Origin: Pelomonas sp047654805
Lineage (GTDB): Bacteria > Pseudomonadota > Gammaproteobacteria > Burkholderiales > Burkholderiaceae_C
DNA length: 64,000 nt
Reading direction: 5' to 3'
NCBI RefSeq assembly: GCF_047654805.1
Contig: NZ_JASGIV010000001.1
Location: 5,890,001-5,954,000, forward strand
In this document: positions 34,601 to 41,827 of the stretch, in pieces
Layout: each line of letters opens with the position of its first letter
Position numbering within the stretch: the stretch's first letter is position 1
Translations under genes and position numbers: made by a program
The notes under the pieces: generated by a model
What the model saw: only the letters and a program-made list of their open reading frames with translations
What the model was told of the DNA's origin: nothing
The model's database searches: none

Positions 34601-34761
34601 TGGCATTGGGAGTCGAGGAAATCGAGGCGCTGGCGCGTTCGGCCAGCGTCATTGCGGGCAGCGCCCAGCCGGGCCGTGCCCAACCCCTGGCCGAGGTGCG
34701 CGATGCCCTGCTGCGCGCCGCCCGCCAGGAACGCCGCGGCCGCCGCCGCCCCGGGAGCTGA
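31627..34761 (+). CDS. Hybrid histidine kinase with ETR1-type ethylene-binding sensor domain
   Basis: 1044 residues. The N-terminus has three membrane helices (about 27-51, 62-84, 97-117) that align with the ethylene-binding domain of plant ETR1: D34, Y41, I44, P45, I71, C74, H78 equal ETR1 D25, Y32, I35, P36, I62, C65, H69 at a constant offset of nine, and ALAYFSIP is shared. C74 and H78 are the Cu(I) ligands in ETR1. Then come three PAS domains (about 140-255, 280-395, 400-520), HisKA with His560 (SHELRTP), HATPase_c (NYLSNAIKF, DSGIGIP, GTGLGL), a degenerate receiver (about 775-900) and a second receiver with Asp960 (LDLMMPG). A receiver protein follows 2 bp downstream. Ethylene sensing is inference from the pocket. 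Confidence 0.88.
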   Translation: MDELTGIVARAGFLPHGYCFQWSPGLLWSMVGADLSIALAYFSIPLVIASYARQRPEVNLGRIATLFAVFIFACGVTHVLDVWTIWRPDYQLQAAGKVFTALASVLTAAVAWRLMPTLLAVPSLDEMRVANEALRREVDRRHSAEDHRLEAEQSLAATLSTIDAGFITTDGEGRITRINAVAERITGWPADEALGRPIWEVFVREGMPAELARRNPVDVVRQRLPDAALRRQAVCVSRDGSTRPVEVHADLTHHADGRARGVAIVFRDVGRLTEAEAEVRRLAAVVESSADAIVVKTLDGRITNWNAAAEQMFGYTAAEAVGQPVQMLVPPEREAEETRILASIAQGQALPPLRTVRLAKDGRRVEVSIQVSPLRDAAGRIVGGIKSARDLTHQRQIEVALRQSEARLRFALESAAIGDWEMELETGVIHRSRRYDQCFGLDDSAGPWDRARLLAAVHAEDRALVEAGLHALLDTGTGQLPWHAEFRVVWPDASSHWLRLDARVARDEAGAPRLVGIVADVTAMRTAEQARQQAVWLAAENRRVQESSRLKSLFLANMSHELRTPLNAIIGFSDLLTMDGPTPEPVRQREWLQHIASSGRHLLSMINDVLDLSKIEAGKIDFHPAAIDLPALVDDVMATVAVLAEQRGLSLKSSIAPELHDLVLDAARLRQVLLNYLSNAIKFTPAGGWVELRMVGEGPRLWRLEVEDSGIGIPPERVGQLFVEFQQLDDGLAKQHQGTGLGLALTRRLVEAQGGRVGVYSQPGQGSRFYAVLPRQPVDDEGQAPRPAHQQLVALRDHPLRDGVARELSQAGVAADTAATAAEVLRLARVRRYTELAIDLGLPDSPGLGLLAALRSGGPSMHASVKALALTPATGAGVAFPVSDVLAKPLRRPALARALVPLRERLGPGRPVLVVDDEALSRDLMCAALQAAGVEAVAVTGGVEALQRLQTLQPAVVVLDLMMPGVDGFQVLHELRSDPRWVELPVIVWTALALGVEEIEALARSASVIAGSAQPGRAQPLAEVRDALLRAARQERRGRRRPGS

Positions 34762-34763
34762 AC

Positions 34764-35135
34764 ATGGCCGGAGAACGTGTTCTCGTCGTCGACGACAACG
34801 AACTCAATCTCGAGTTGGCCCAGTACGTGCTCGAGGCCGACGGCTTCGTTGTCGATCGTGCCCTGCACGTGGACGAGGCCTGGGCCCGGCTGCGAGCATG
34901 CCGGCCCGACATCGCGCTAGTGGACATTCAGCTGCCCGGCGCGGACGGTCTCAGCCTCGTGCGTGCCATCAAGTCCACGCCCGACCTCGCCGATCTGCCC
35001 GTCATCGCCTTTACAGCCTATGCCATGCAGGGCGACGAAGAGCGCTTCCGTGCTGCCGGCTGCGACGGCTATCTGAGCAAGCCCATCGACGTGTACAGCT
35101 TTGCCGCCACGGTTCGGGCCTACCTCGGCACCTAA
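34764..35135 (+). CDS. Single-domain response regulator
   Basis: A 123-residue CheY-like receiver with DD at 10-11, phospho-acceptor Asp54 (ALVDIQLPG), the conserved TA (FTAYA) and the lysine in LSKPID. There is no output domain. It begins 2 bp after the ethylene-receptor-like kinase and so is its probable phosphotransfer partner, passing the signal by protein contact (DivK/CheY style). GGGAG precedes the start by about 7 bases. Confidence 0.92.
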   Translation: MAGERVLVVDDNELNLELAQYVLEADGFVVDRALHVDEAWARLRACRPDIALVDIQLPGADGLSLVRAIKSTPDLADLPVIAFTAYAMQGDEERFRAAGCDGYLSKPIDVYSFAATVRAYLGT

Positions 35136-35138
35136 AAT
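35133..35138 (+). promoter_or_regulatory. Possible -10 box of purC
   Basis: TAAAAT overlaps the stop of the response-regulator gene, 27 bases before the purC start. No convincing -35 is seen at the right spacing, so this is tentative. Confidence 0.3.
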
Positions 35139-35165
35139 CCCGGCCTTCTCCCTGAAGCCGCCGCC

Positions 35166-36062
35166 ATGCCCCAAGCTCTCTACGAATCCAGCCTGAAGTC
35201 CCTCCCGCTGCTCGGCCGCGGCAAGGTGCGCGAGAACTACGCCGTCGGCGAGCATCGGATCCTGATGATCGCCAGTGATCGGTTGTCGGCCTTCGACGTC
35301 ATCATGGGCGAGCCCATCCCGGGGAAGGGCGCGTTGCTGACGAAGATGGCGCTGTTCTGGTTCGACAAGCTCGACGGCATCGTGCCCAACCACCTGACCG
35401 GTGAAGATCCGCTGTCCGTCGTCACAGGCGAGGAGCGCGAGCAGATCCGCGACCGTGCCATGCTGGTCAAGCGCCTCAAGCCCCTGCCCATCGAGGCCGT
35501 CGTGCGCGGCTACCTGGCCGGCAGCGGCTGGGCCGAGTACCAGAAGACGCAGAGTGTGTGCGGCGTTGCGTTGCCGGCTGGCCTGCGCAATGCCGACAAG
35601 CTGCCCGCTCCCATCTTCACTCCGGCTACCAAGGCCGAGATGGGCGACCACGACGAGAACATCTCGTTCGAGCAGGCTGCCGGCATCATCGGCATTGAAC
35701 TGGCCACACGCGTGCGCGACATCTCCATCCAGCTCTACCGGCGCGCCGCCGACTTCGCGCTGACCAAGGGCATCATCATTGCCGACACCAAATTCGAGTT
35801 CGGCCTGGATGCAGACGGCACGCTGACGTTGATGGACGAGGTGCTGACGCCCGACTCCTCGCGCTATTGGCCAGTCGAGAGCTATGCGCCCGGCAGCAAC
35901 CCGCCGAGCTACGACAAGCAGTTCGTGCGCGACTGGCTGGAAGCAGTGCGTATCGACGGTCAGCCCTGGGGCAAGAAGGCTCCTGCGCCAGCGCTGCCCG
36001 CCGAAGTCATCGCCAACACCGTGCAGAAGTATGAAGAGGCCCTGCAGCGGCTGACCGCATGA
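35166..36062 (+). CDS. purC: Phosphoribosylaminoimidazole-succinocarboxamide synthase (SAICAR synthetase)
   Basis: A 298-residue purine enzyme that joins CAIR and aspartate with ATP. It has GRGKVRENYAVGEHRILMIASDRLSAFD at the N-terminus, VVRGYLAGSGW, and the catalytic/ligand stretches DTKFEFGLD and DEVLTPDSSRYW. Length is that of the longer, yeast-like PurC form common in Burkholderiales. In relatives purC usually sits between fba and purE; here signalling genes separate it on both sides. Confidence 0.96.
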   Translation: MPQALYESSLKSLPLLGRGKVRENYAVGEHRILMIASDRLSAFDVIMGEPIPGKGALLTKMALFWFDKLDGIVPNHLTGEDPLSVVTGEEREQIRDRAMLVKRLKPLPIEAVVRGYLAGSGWAEYQKTQSVCGVALPAGLRNADKLPAPIFTPATKAEMGDHDENISFEQAAGIIGIELATRVRDISIQLYRRAADFALTKGIIIADTKFEFGLDADGTLTLMDEVLTPDSSRYWPVESYAPGSNPPSYDKQFVRDWLEAVRIDGQPWGKKAPAPALPAEVIANTVQKYEEALQRLTA

Positions 36063-36186
36063 GCGCCGTGCGGGGGCATATCCAGCAAGCTTGCTTTCGC
36101 CGGACGGGAGTGAGCCCGGACCTGCAAGACCCCTGCGGGCATTGCATGGCTGGCAAGTACCTGGCGGTGACGTCGGCCGGGCAGGG

Positions 36187-36213
36187 CGTAGTGCGAAGGG
36201 CGCGTCCGTGAGC
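36187..36213 (+). repeat. 27-bp repeat with ribosome-binding site and start codon, copy 1
   Basis: Begins CGTAGTGCGAA and ends GCGTCC-GTG-AGC. The copy at 37437-37463 matches 26 of 27 positions (G versus A at position 13 of the repeat is not exact but one base differs). The element contains GAAGGG as Shine-Dalgarno and ends with the GTG start plus second codon of the following gene. Confidence 0.75.
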
Positions 36214-37329
36214 GTCAGGCTTCGCAGTCGGCTGGCGCAGCGTCTTGACGCCGAGATCGCTTCCGCCGCTGCGATGCCGGCGCGCGCCGCCGTGCTGCAG
36301 GTCCAGCGCGCCATCCTGTGGCTGCGCCATGGCCGCGAGGCCGAGGCCCGCGAGGAGCTCAGCCGGTTGCAGGTCCGGGCGCTGGCCCATCCACGGGTCG
36401 ATCTGGCCGCCTGGCTGCATCTGGCCGAAGGCCTGACGGCTTATTTCGGCGCCTTCGGTGGCGGGGCCCGTGAGCGTGTGCGCCGAGCCCTGGTGATGGC
36501 TCAGGCCGGCGGCCTGACCACGCTGAAGGCGCTATGCGACGCCTGGCTGGCGCAGATGGCCTTCGTCGACCGTGACATCGACCTCCTCGTCGCCCATGCG
36601 GCCGCCGTGCTGGCCGCGCCGGCGGACAACGCCGCAGCCTGCCGCGTCGCCTCGGCCCTGGGCATGGCCTGGGACCTTGCCCAGGACGAGGCCGCCGCGT
36701 CCGCCTGGTATGCCTGGGGTCGCCGCGCCGCCAGCGCGGATGGTGACGATGCCGGCCTCGCCGCCCTGCTCTACAACCAGATGCAGATGCGCGCGCTGCG
36801 CATCCGCCATGCGGCGCTGGCTGGTGAGCCCGGTGAGGCGCCGGCTGTGCTACTGGGCGTGGATTCCATCGGCCATTTCGACGACGCCGTGGGTGGTTCG
36901 GCCCGAGCCGACCTGACGCCGCTGCTGCGTGCCCAACTGCTGACTGTGCAGGGGGATTTCACGGCCGCCGCTGCGTTGCTGGAAGCGCACTTGCCCGAGG
37001 CCGTGGGTGCTGGCCTGGCCCGCACCGGTGGCAGCCTGCTGGCCGACCTGGCATGGTGCTGGGCCAACACTGGCGAGGCCTCGCGCGCGCGAGCGCTCGC
37101 CGACCAGGCCGCGGTGGAGGTGTTGGCCGAGGACTCGCCCCACTGCGACATCGACGAGCGAGCCGCGCTGCACGCCCGGCTCGCCCAGGTCTATGCCCGG
37201 CTGCACGAGGACGGCCTGGCGGCCCGCCATGGTGACGCCGCTCAGGAGGCTTGGGGCCAGGACGCTGACCAGCGCCACCTCTGGGCCGGGCGGCTGAGTA
37301 CGGCAGGAATGGGCACTCCGCCACGCTGA
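36208..37329 (+). CDS. Helical (TPR-like) protein of unknown function
   Basis: A 373-residue, Ala- and Leu-rich, mostly helical protein without signal peptide or membrane segment. Repeated helix pairs such as RAAVLQVQRAILWLRHGREAEAREELSRL and ADLAWCWANTGEASRARALADQAA suggest a tetratricopeptide-like scaffold resembling ATPase-linked regulator C-termini, but I do not recognise a family. The GTG at 36208 lies inside copy 1 of the 27-bp repeat with GAAGGG before it; the frame is open further upstream to 36091, so a longer start is possible. It precedes a Ser/Thr kinase gene that starts in the same repeat. Confidence 0.6.
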   Translation: MSVRLRSRLAQRLDAEIASAAAMPARAAVLQVQRAILWLRHGREAEAREELSRLQVRALAHPRVDLAAWLHLAEGLTAYFGAFGGGARERVRRALVMAQAGGLTTLKALCDAWLAQMAFVDRDIDLLVAHAAAVLAAPADNAAACRVASALGMAWDLAQDEAAASAWYAWGRRAASADGDDAGLAALLYNQMQMRALRIRHAALAGEPGEAPAVLLGVDSIGHFDDAVGGSARADLTPLLRAQLLTVQGDFTAAAALLEAHLPEAVGAGLARTGGSLLADLAWCWANTGEASRARALADQAAVEVLAEDSPHCDIDERAALHARLAQVYARLHEDGLAARHGDAAQEAWGQDADQRHLWAGRLSTAGMGTPPR

Positions 37330-37436
37330 CCGGGCTTTTTCCGGGCTGCCCGTGTGGCCTGGCTGCGTTACCCTCGCCGGCCTATGAGCAACGCATGGCC
37401 GCCCCACGGGGCTCGATCCCACATGGCGGCGCCGCA

Positions 37437-37463
37437 CGTAGTGCGAAAGGCGCGTCCGTGAGC
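37437..37463 (+). repeat. 27-bp repeat with ribosome-binding site and start codon, copy 2
   Basis: Same element as at 36187-36213 with one mismatch (GAAAGG instead of GAAGGG). The GTG at 37458 and the codon AGC are the probable first codons of the protein kinase. Sequence on either side of the two copies is not similar. Confidence 0.75.
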
Positions 37464-39110
37464 AGCGACGCGCACGACCACGAGGCCATCAACGCCTTGC
37501 CCGTCGGCACGCGGTTCGGCGAATTGGAGATCCTCGGCACGCTGGGCGTCGGCGGCTTCGGCATCGTTTACCTGGCGCGCGACCATTCCCTTGAGCGCGA
37601 GGTCGCGATCAAGGAATACATGCCCAGCCAGTTCGCGTCACGCGATGGGCGCTCCCAGGTGTCGGTGCGTTCGGTGTCTATGAAGGAGACTTTCGAGCTT
37701 GGCCGCCGAAGCTTCGTCAATGAGGCCAAGCTGCTGGCCCGCTTCGACCACCCGTCGCTGCTCAAGGTCTACCGCTTCTGGGAGGCCAACGGCACGGCCT
37801 ACATGGCCATGCCCCGCCTTGTCGGCCAGAACCTGCGCGAGGCCCGCAAGACACGCCCGACGCCGCCGCCCGAGGCTTGGGTCCGGCGCATCTTCGACGC
37901 CGTCCTCGACGGCCTGGAAACCTTGCATGCCCAGCAGGTCTGGCACCGCGACGTCGCGCCCGACAACATCTTCCTCCCTGCTGACGGCAGCCCACCCATC
38001 CTGCTGGATTTCGGTGCCGCCCGCCAGGCCATCAGCGACCGCACACAGGTCTTCACGGCCATTCTCAAGCCCAGTTTCGCGCCCATCGAGCAATACGCCG
38101 AGGCCACGTCGCTGCGCCAAGGCCCCTGGACCGACTTCTACGCGCTGGCAGCCGCCATGCACGAGCTGCTTACCGGCCGACCGCCGCCACCGGCCACGGC
38201 CCGGGCCATGGGCGACGAGCTCACGCCGCTGGCCGTCCCTGGCTATTCGAAGGAGTTCCTTGCCGGCCTGGACTGGGCGTTGCGCGTGCCGCCCCACCAG
38301 CGGCCGCATAGCGTGGCGGCCTGGCGGGAGGTGCTCGACGGCCGTGCCGAAGTGCCTCCAGCCCAGCCGGCGCTGCAGCGGACCGCGCCGCTGGATATCG
38401 AGTTCGCCGACAGCGTGCTGGGTACGCCGTCGCAGCCGAACGATCCCGCTGCGACCGTCGTCATGCCGCCGCGCAAGGGGGCGCCGCCCCCGGCCCCTGT
38501 GCGCAGTCCGCCGGCATCCACCAGCCAGCGCTCCTGGCCGAGGGTGGCCGTGGCGGGTGGCGGTGTCGTCGCGCTGCTGCTGCTCGGTCTCTTCGTCATG
38601 CAGTTGCGCGGCAACCCGCCCCAGCCCGAGGGCACGCCCGCCGAACCGGCAGCCTCGGCGGCCATGCTCGCGCCCCGGCACGAACCGCCAGCCAGCATTC
38701 CGACCCCGCAGCCCGTGGCGACGCCATCCGCGCCCGCTTCGCTGGCGGCCGCGCCTGCCCGGCCAGTGCCAGCGCCCGCATCTGTGCCGCCGCGCCGCGA
38801 CGCGGCGCCCAAACCCGTCCTCACAGAGAAGGCCGGCGACTTCCGCCCCGCGCAGCGCAGCCCCGTATCCGCCCCGTCCGAGCCGGCGGCTGCCGCCACG
38901 GCCGGGACGTTGCCGGCCAAAGCCGTGCCCGCCTCTGCGGCCGCGCCAGCCTCGAACGAACCCAAGACGGCCAGCGAGGCCTGCGGTAAGCGCGTGCTGT
39001 TCGCCCGTGCCTGGTGCATCGACCGGCAGTGCGAGAAACCCATCTACCAGAACGATCCCGAGTGCGTGAAGCTGCGGGAGATCCGCAGCAGCCGGATCGG
39101 CGCGCCCTGA
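37458..39110 (+). CDS. Membrane-anchored Ser/Thr protein kinase
   Basis: 550 residues. The N-terminal kinase domain (about 15-290) has glycine loop GVGGFGIVY, catalytic Lys52 (VAIKEY), HRD with Asp165 in the variant WHRDVAPDN, and DFG Asp184 (LDFGAAR), so catalysis should be possible. A Pro/Ala-rich linker with one membrane helix near 365-385 follows, then a long Pro/Ala-rich, probably periplasmic segment. A short tail holds four Cys (EACGKR, AWCIDRQCEK, PECVKL). The partner could be the helical protein upstream, whose start region shares a 27-bp repeat with this gene. No phosphatase or FHA gene is nearby. Confidence 0.87.
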   Translation: MSSDAHDHEAINALPVGTRFGELEILGTLGVGGFGIVYLARDHSLEREVAIKEYMPSQFASRDGRSQVSVRSVSMKETFELGRRSFVNEAKLLARFDHPSLLKVYRFWEANGTAYMAMPRLVGQNLREARKTRPTPPPEAWVRRIFDAVLDGLETLHAQQVWHRDVAPDNIFLPADGSPPILLDFGAARQAISDRTQVFTAILKPSFAPIEQYAEATSLRQGPWTDFYALAAAMHELLTGRPPPPATARAMGDELTPLAVPGYSKEFLAGLDWALRVPPHQRPHSVAAWREVLDGRAEVPPAQPALQRTAPLDIEFADSVLGTPSQPNDPAATVVMPPRKGAPPPAPVRSPPASTSQRSWPRVAVAGGGVVALLLLGLFVMQLRGNPPQPEGTPAEPAASAAMLAPRHEPPASIPTPQPVATPSAPASLAAAPARPVPAPASVPPRRDAAPKPVLTEKAGDFRPAQRSPVSAPSEPAAAATAGTLPAKAVPASAAAPASNEPKTASEACGKRVLFARAWCIDRQCEKPIYQNDPECVKLREIRSSRIGAP

Positions 39111-39141
39111 GCGTCCTGAACGGTCGCGCTGGGGGCAGGCG

Positions 39142-40086
39142 TCAGAACAGCGCCATCGACAGCTTGCGGCGGTACTGGTCGATCAGCGGATCGGTCTGCA
39201 CGATGGCAGCCTTGCCGGCCAGCTCCAGCGTACCGCTCTTGGCTTCGGCCGCCGGCTTGGGCGCGGGCTTGGTCAGCAGTTCCAGGATGGCCACATAGGC
39301 CTTGCGTGCGGCCTCGCCGTTCCAGGCCTTGTCACGCATGATGATTTCCAGCAGCTCGTCCATGGCCTCGGTGAAGCGCTGCTGGGCGAGATGGTGCTGG
39401 GCCAGCGCGAAGCGGGCATCGAAGTCGCGCTTGTTGGCGGCGATGGACTCCTGCAGCGCGGCCGGGTCGCCGCCGGCTTCGAAGGCCGCCAGCCAGATGG
39501 CCAGCGCGGCCAGGCGGGGCGAGGGCGTCAGCGTATCGGCCGCCTTGGTGGCCACCGGAGCGAAGGCGGCTCGGGCGTCTTGCACCAGCCCAAGCTCCAG
39601 CAGGGCCTTGACGTAGTCGAAGCGGGCCGTATCGTTGCCCGGGTCGGTCTCCACGGCATGGGCGAGCTTGCCCAGCGCAGCTTCCAGGTCCCCGTCGGCG
39701 AGCAGGTCCTGGGCGTCAGCCAGGTCGGCCTCGGCCTCCAACTGCTCGCCGGGAGGCACATGCTTGTCCAGGAACTCGCGGATCTGCGCCTCTGGCAGGG
39801 CGCCGACGAAGCCGTCCACTGGCTGGCCGTCGACGAACATCACGCAGAACGGGATGGAGCGCACGCCGAACATCTGGCTGAGCTGCGTGGCGATCTCCGG
39901 CACCTCGTCGCTGTTGAGCTTGGCCAGCTTGAAGCGGCCGGCGTAGGTGGTCTCCAGCTTCTCCAGGATGGGGCCCAGCGTGCGGCAGGGACCGCACCAG
40001 GGCGCCCAGATATCCAGCAGCACGGGGCACTGCTGGGAGGCGTGGATGAGTTCGGCTTCGAAGTTCTGGAGGGTGATGTCAATCAT
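39142..40086 (-). CDS. cnoX: Thioredoxin-TPR co-chaperone, CnoX/YbbN-like
   Basis: 314 residues: an N-terminal thioredoxin domain with active-site WAPWCGPC (both Cys present, unlike the single-Cys E. coli CnoX) and a C-terminal helical TPR-like part (AEADLADAQDLLADGDLEAALGKL and following). CnoX proteins hold unfolded or oxidised clients and hand them to GroEL/DnaK. The ATG at 40086 matches family starts. It is convergent with the kinase gene and divergent from purE. Confidence 0.88.
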   Translation of the reverse strand: MIDITLQNFEAELIHASQQCPVLLDIWAPWCGPCRTLGPILEKLETTYAGRFKLAKLNSDEVPEIATQLSQMFGVRSIPFCVMFVDGQPVDGFVGALPEAQIREFLDKHVPPGEQLEAEADLADAQDLLADGDLEAALGKLAHAVETDPGNDTARFDYVKALLELGLVQDARAAFAPVATKAADTLTPSPRLAALAIWLAAFEAGGDPAALQESIAANKRDFDARFALAQHHLAQQRFTEAMDELLEIIMRDKAWNGEAARKAYVAILELLTKPAPKPAAEAKSGTLELAGKAAIVQTDPLIDQYRRKLSMALF

Positions 40087-40114
40087 GGCTGAGGGCAGTT
40101 GTGGACGCGCCACC

Positions 40115-40120
40115 TACAAT
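40115..40120 (+). promoter_or_regulatory. Possible -10 box of purE
   Basis: TACAAT lies 32 bases before the purE TTG start in the cnoX-purE gap. A matching -35 at standard spacing is not evident. Confidence 0.35.
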
Positions 40121-40151
40121 TCAAGGCTTTTCTGAGCCCCGGAGCGCGACC

Positions 40152-40667
40152 TTGTCCACCCCAGCCCCCCAGAACCCGGACGCCGTCATCGGCATCGTCA
40201 TGGGCTCCAGCAGTGACTGGGAGACGATGAAGCAGGCGGCCGAGATTCTGACCGAGTTCGGTGTCGCGTTCGAGGCCCGGGTGGTGTCGGCCCACCGCAT
40301 GCCGGACGAAATGTTCGCCTATGCCGAGGCCGCCGCCGGCCGGGGCCTGAAAGCCGTCATCGCCGGCGCCGGCGGCGCGGCCCACCTGCCGGGCATGCTG
40401 GCAGCGAAGACCACGGTGCCGGTGCTGGGCGTGCCGGTGGCCAGCCGCCATCTTCAGGGCGTCGACTCGCTGCATTCCATCGTGCAGATGCCCAAGGGCA
40501 TCCCGGTCGCGACCTTCGCCATCGGCAATGCCGGTGCGGCCAATGCGGCGCTCTTCGCTGTTGCGATGCTGGCCACGGGCGATGCGGTGCTGCTGGACAG
40601 GCTCAACGCGTTCCGTGCCCGCCAGACGGCCGCCGCGCAGGCCATGACCGCGGAGCTGCACGGATGA
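40152..40667 (+). CDS. purE: 5-(carboxyamino)imidazole ribonucleotide mutase
   Basis: A 171-residue class I PurE, which converts N5-CAIR to CAIR. Conserved MGSSSDWETM, SAHRMPDEMFAYAEAAAGRG, IAGAGGAAHLPGM and GVPV are all there. The TTG at 40152 is preferred because GGAG lies 7 bases before it and the frame upstream has no family similarity. The stop overlaps purK (ATGA), its functional partner. Confidence 0.95.
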   Translation: MSTPAPQNPDAVIGIVMGSSSDWETMKQAAEILTEFGVAFEARVVSAHRMPDEMFAYAEAAAGRGLKAVIAGAGGAAHLPGMLAAKTTVPVLGVPVASRHLQGVDSLHSIVQMPKGIPVATFAIGNAGAANAALFAVAMLATGDAVLLDRLNAFRARQTAAAQAMTAELHG

Positions 40668-41827
40668 CGGCGCTGCTCCCTGGTGCCGCAACGCTGGGTG
40701 TCCTCGGCGGTGGCCAGTTGGGTCGCATGTTTGTCCATGCCGCCCAGGCGCTGGGCTATCGCTGCATCGTGCTGGACCCGGACGCCATCAGCCCGGCTGG
40801 CGCCGTGGCCGAGAAGCATGTGAAGGCCGACTACCTGGACCCGGTGGGCCTGGCCCAGATGGCTCGTGACTGCGATGCGATCACGACCGAGTTCGAGAAC
40901 GTGCCCGCCGTCGCGCTGGAGACGCTTGCCGGCATGCGTGTCGTGGCGCCTGCCGCTGCTGCCGTGGCCGTCTGCCAGGACCGCGCGGTCGAGAAGGCCC
41001 ATTTCGAGGCGGCCGGCGTCCCCTGTGCGCCGCACGCAGTGATCACGAATGACATCGAGCTGGCGGCAGTGGATCCGGCCCTGCTGCCGGGTATCTTGAA
41101 GACCAGCCGCATGGGCTATGACGGCAAGGGCCAGGTGCGCGTATCGACGGCTGCTGAGCTTGCCGAGGCCTGGGGCCGGCTCAAGCGGGTGCCCTGCGTG
41201 CTTGAGCAGCTGCTACCGCTGAAGGCCGAGCTGAGCGTGCTTGTCGCGCGCGGCGCGGACGGGCTGCTCGTCAACTTCCCCGTGCAGCAGAACCTGCACC
41301 GTGCAGGCATCCTCGCCGTTACCGAGGTGCCCGCGCCCGCCGTGCCGGCCGAGGTGCAGGGCCAGGCCGTCGCCGCCGCCCGGCAGGTGGCCGATGCCCT
41401 GGGCTATGTCGGCGTGCTGTGCATCGAGTTCTTCTGGCTGGAGGATGGTCGCCTGGTTGTCAACGAGATGGCACCGCGCCCGCACAACTCTGGCCACTGG
41501 ACGATGAATGGTGCCGACGTGTCGCAGTTCGAGCTGCAGGTGCGTGCCCTGGCCGGCCTGCCGTTGCCTCAGCCACGCCAGCATTCGGCCAGCGTCATGC
41601 TCAACCTGCTGGGCGACCTCTGGTTCAACGATGACGGGGGGCCGACGCCGCCCGCCTGGGACCGCGTGCTGGCCCTGCCTGGCACTCACCTGCACCTGTA
41701 CGGCAAGGCCGAGGCCCGTCACGGCCGCAAGATGGGGCACCTGAACATCACCGCTGAGACGCCGCAGGCGGCGCGGCTGGTCGCGGCCGAGGCAGCTGCC
41801 ATCCTGGGCCTGCCCACCTCGTTCTGA
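40664..41827 (+). CDS. purK: 5-(carboxyamino)imidazole ribonucleotide synthase
   Basis: A 387-residue ATP-grasp enzyme making N5-CAIR from AIR and bicarbonate. N-terminal GVLGGGQLGRMFVHAAQALGY, TTEFENVP, KTSRMGYDGKGQ and the metal-site NEMAPRPHNSGHWT are typical. Coupled to purE upstream and to tsaC downstream (stop and start share a base). Confidence 0.96.
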   Translation: MTALLPGAATLGVLGGGQLGRMFVHAAQALGYRCIVLDPDAISPAGAVAEKHVKADYLDPVGLAQMARDCDAITTEFENVPAVALETLAGMRVVAPAAAAVAVCQDRAVEKAHFEAAGVPCAPHAVITNDIELAAVDPALLPGILKTSRMGYDGKGQVRVSTAAELAEAWGRLKRVPCVLEQLLPLKAELSVLVARGADGLLVNFPVQQNLHRAGILAVTEVPAPAVPAEVQGQAVAAARQVADALGYVGVLCIEFFWLEDGRLVVNEMAPRPHNSGHWTMNGADVSQFELQVRALAGLPLPQPRQHSASVMLNLLGDLWFNDDGGPTPPAWDRVLALPGTHLHLYGKAEARHGRKMGHLNITAETPQAARLVAAEAAAILGLPTSF

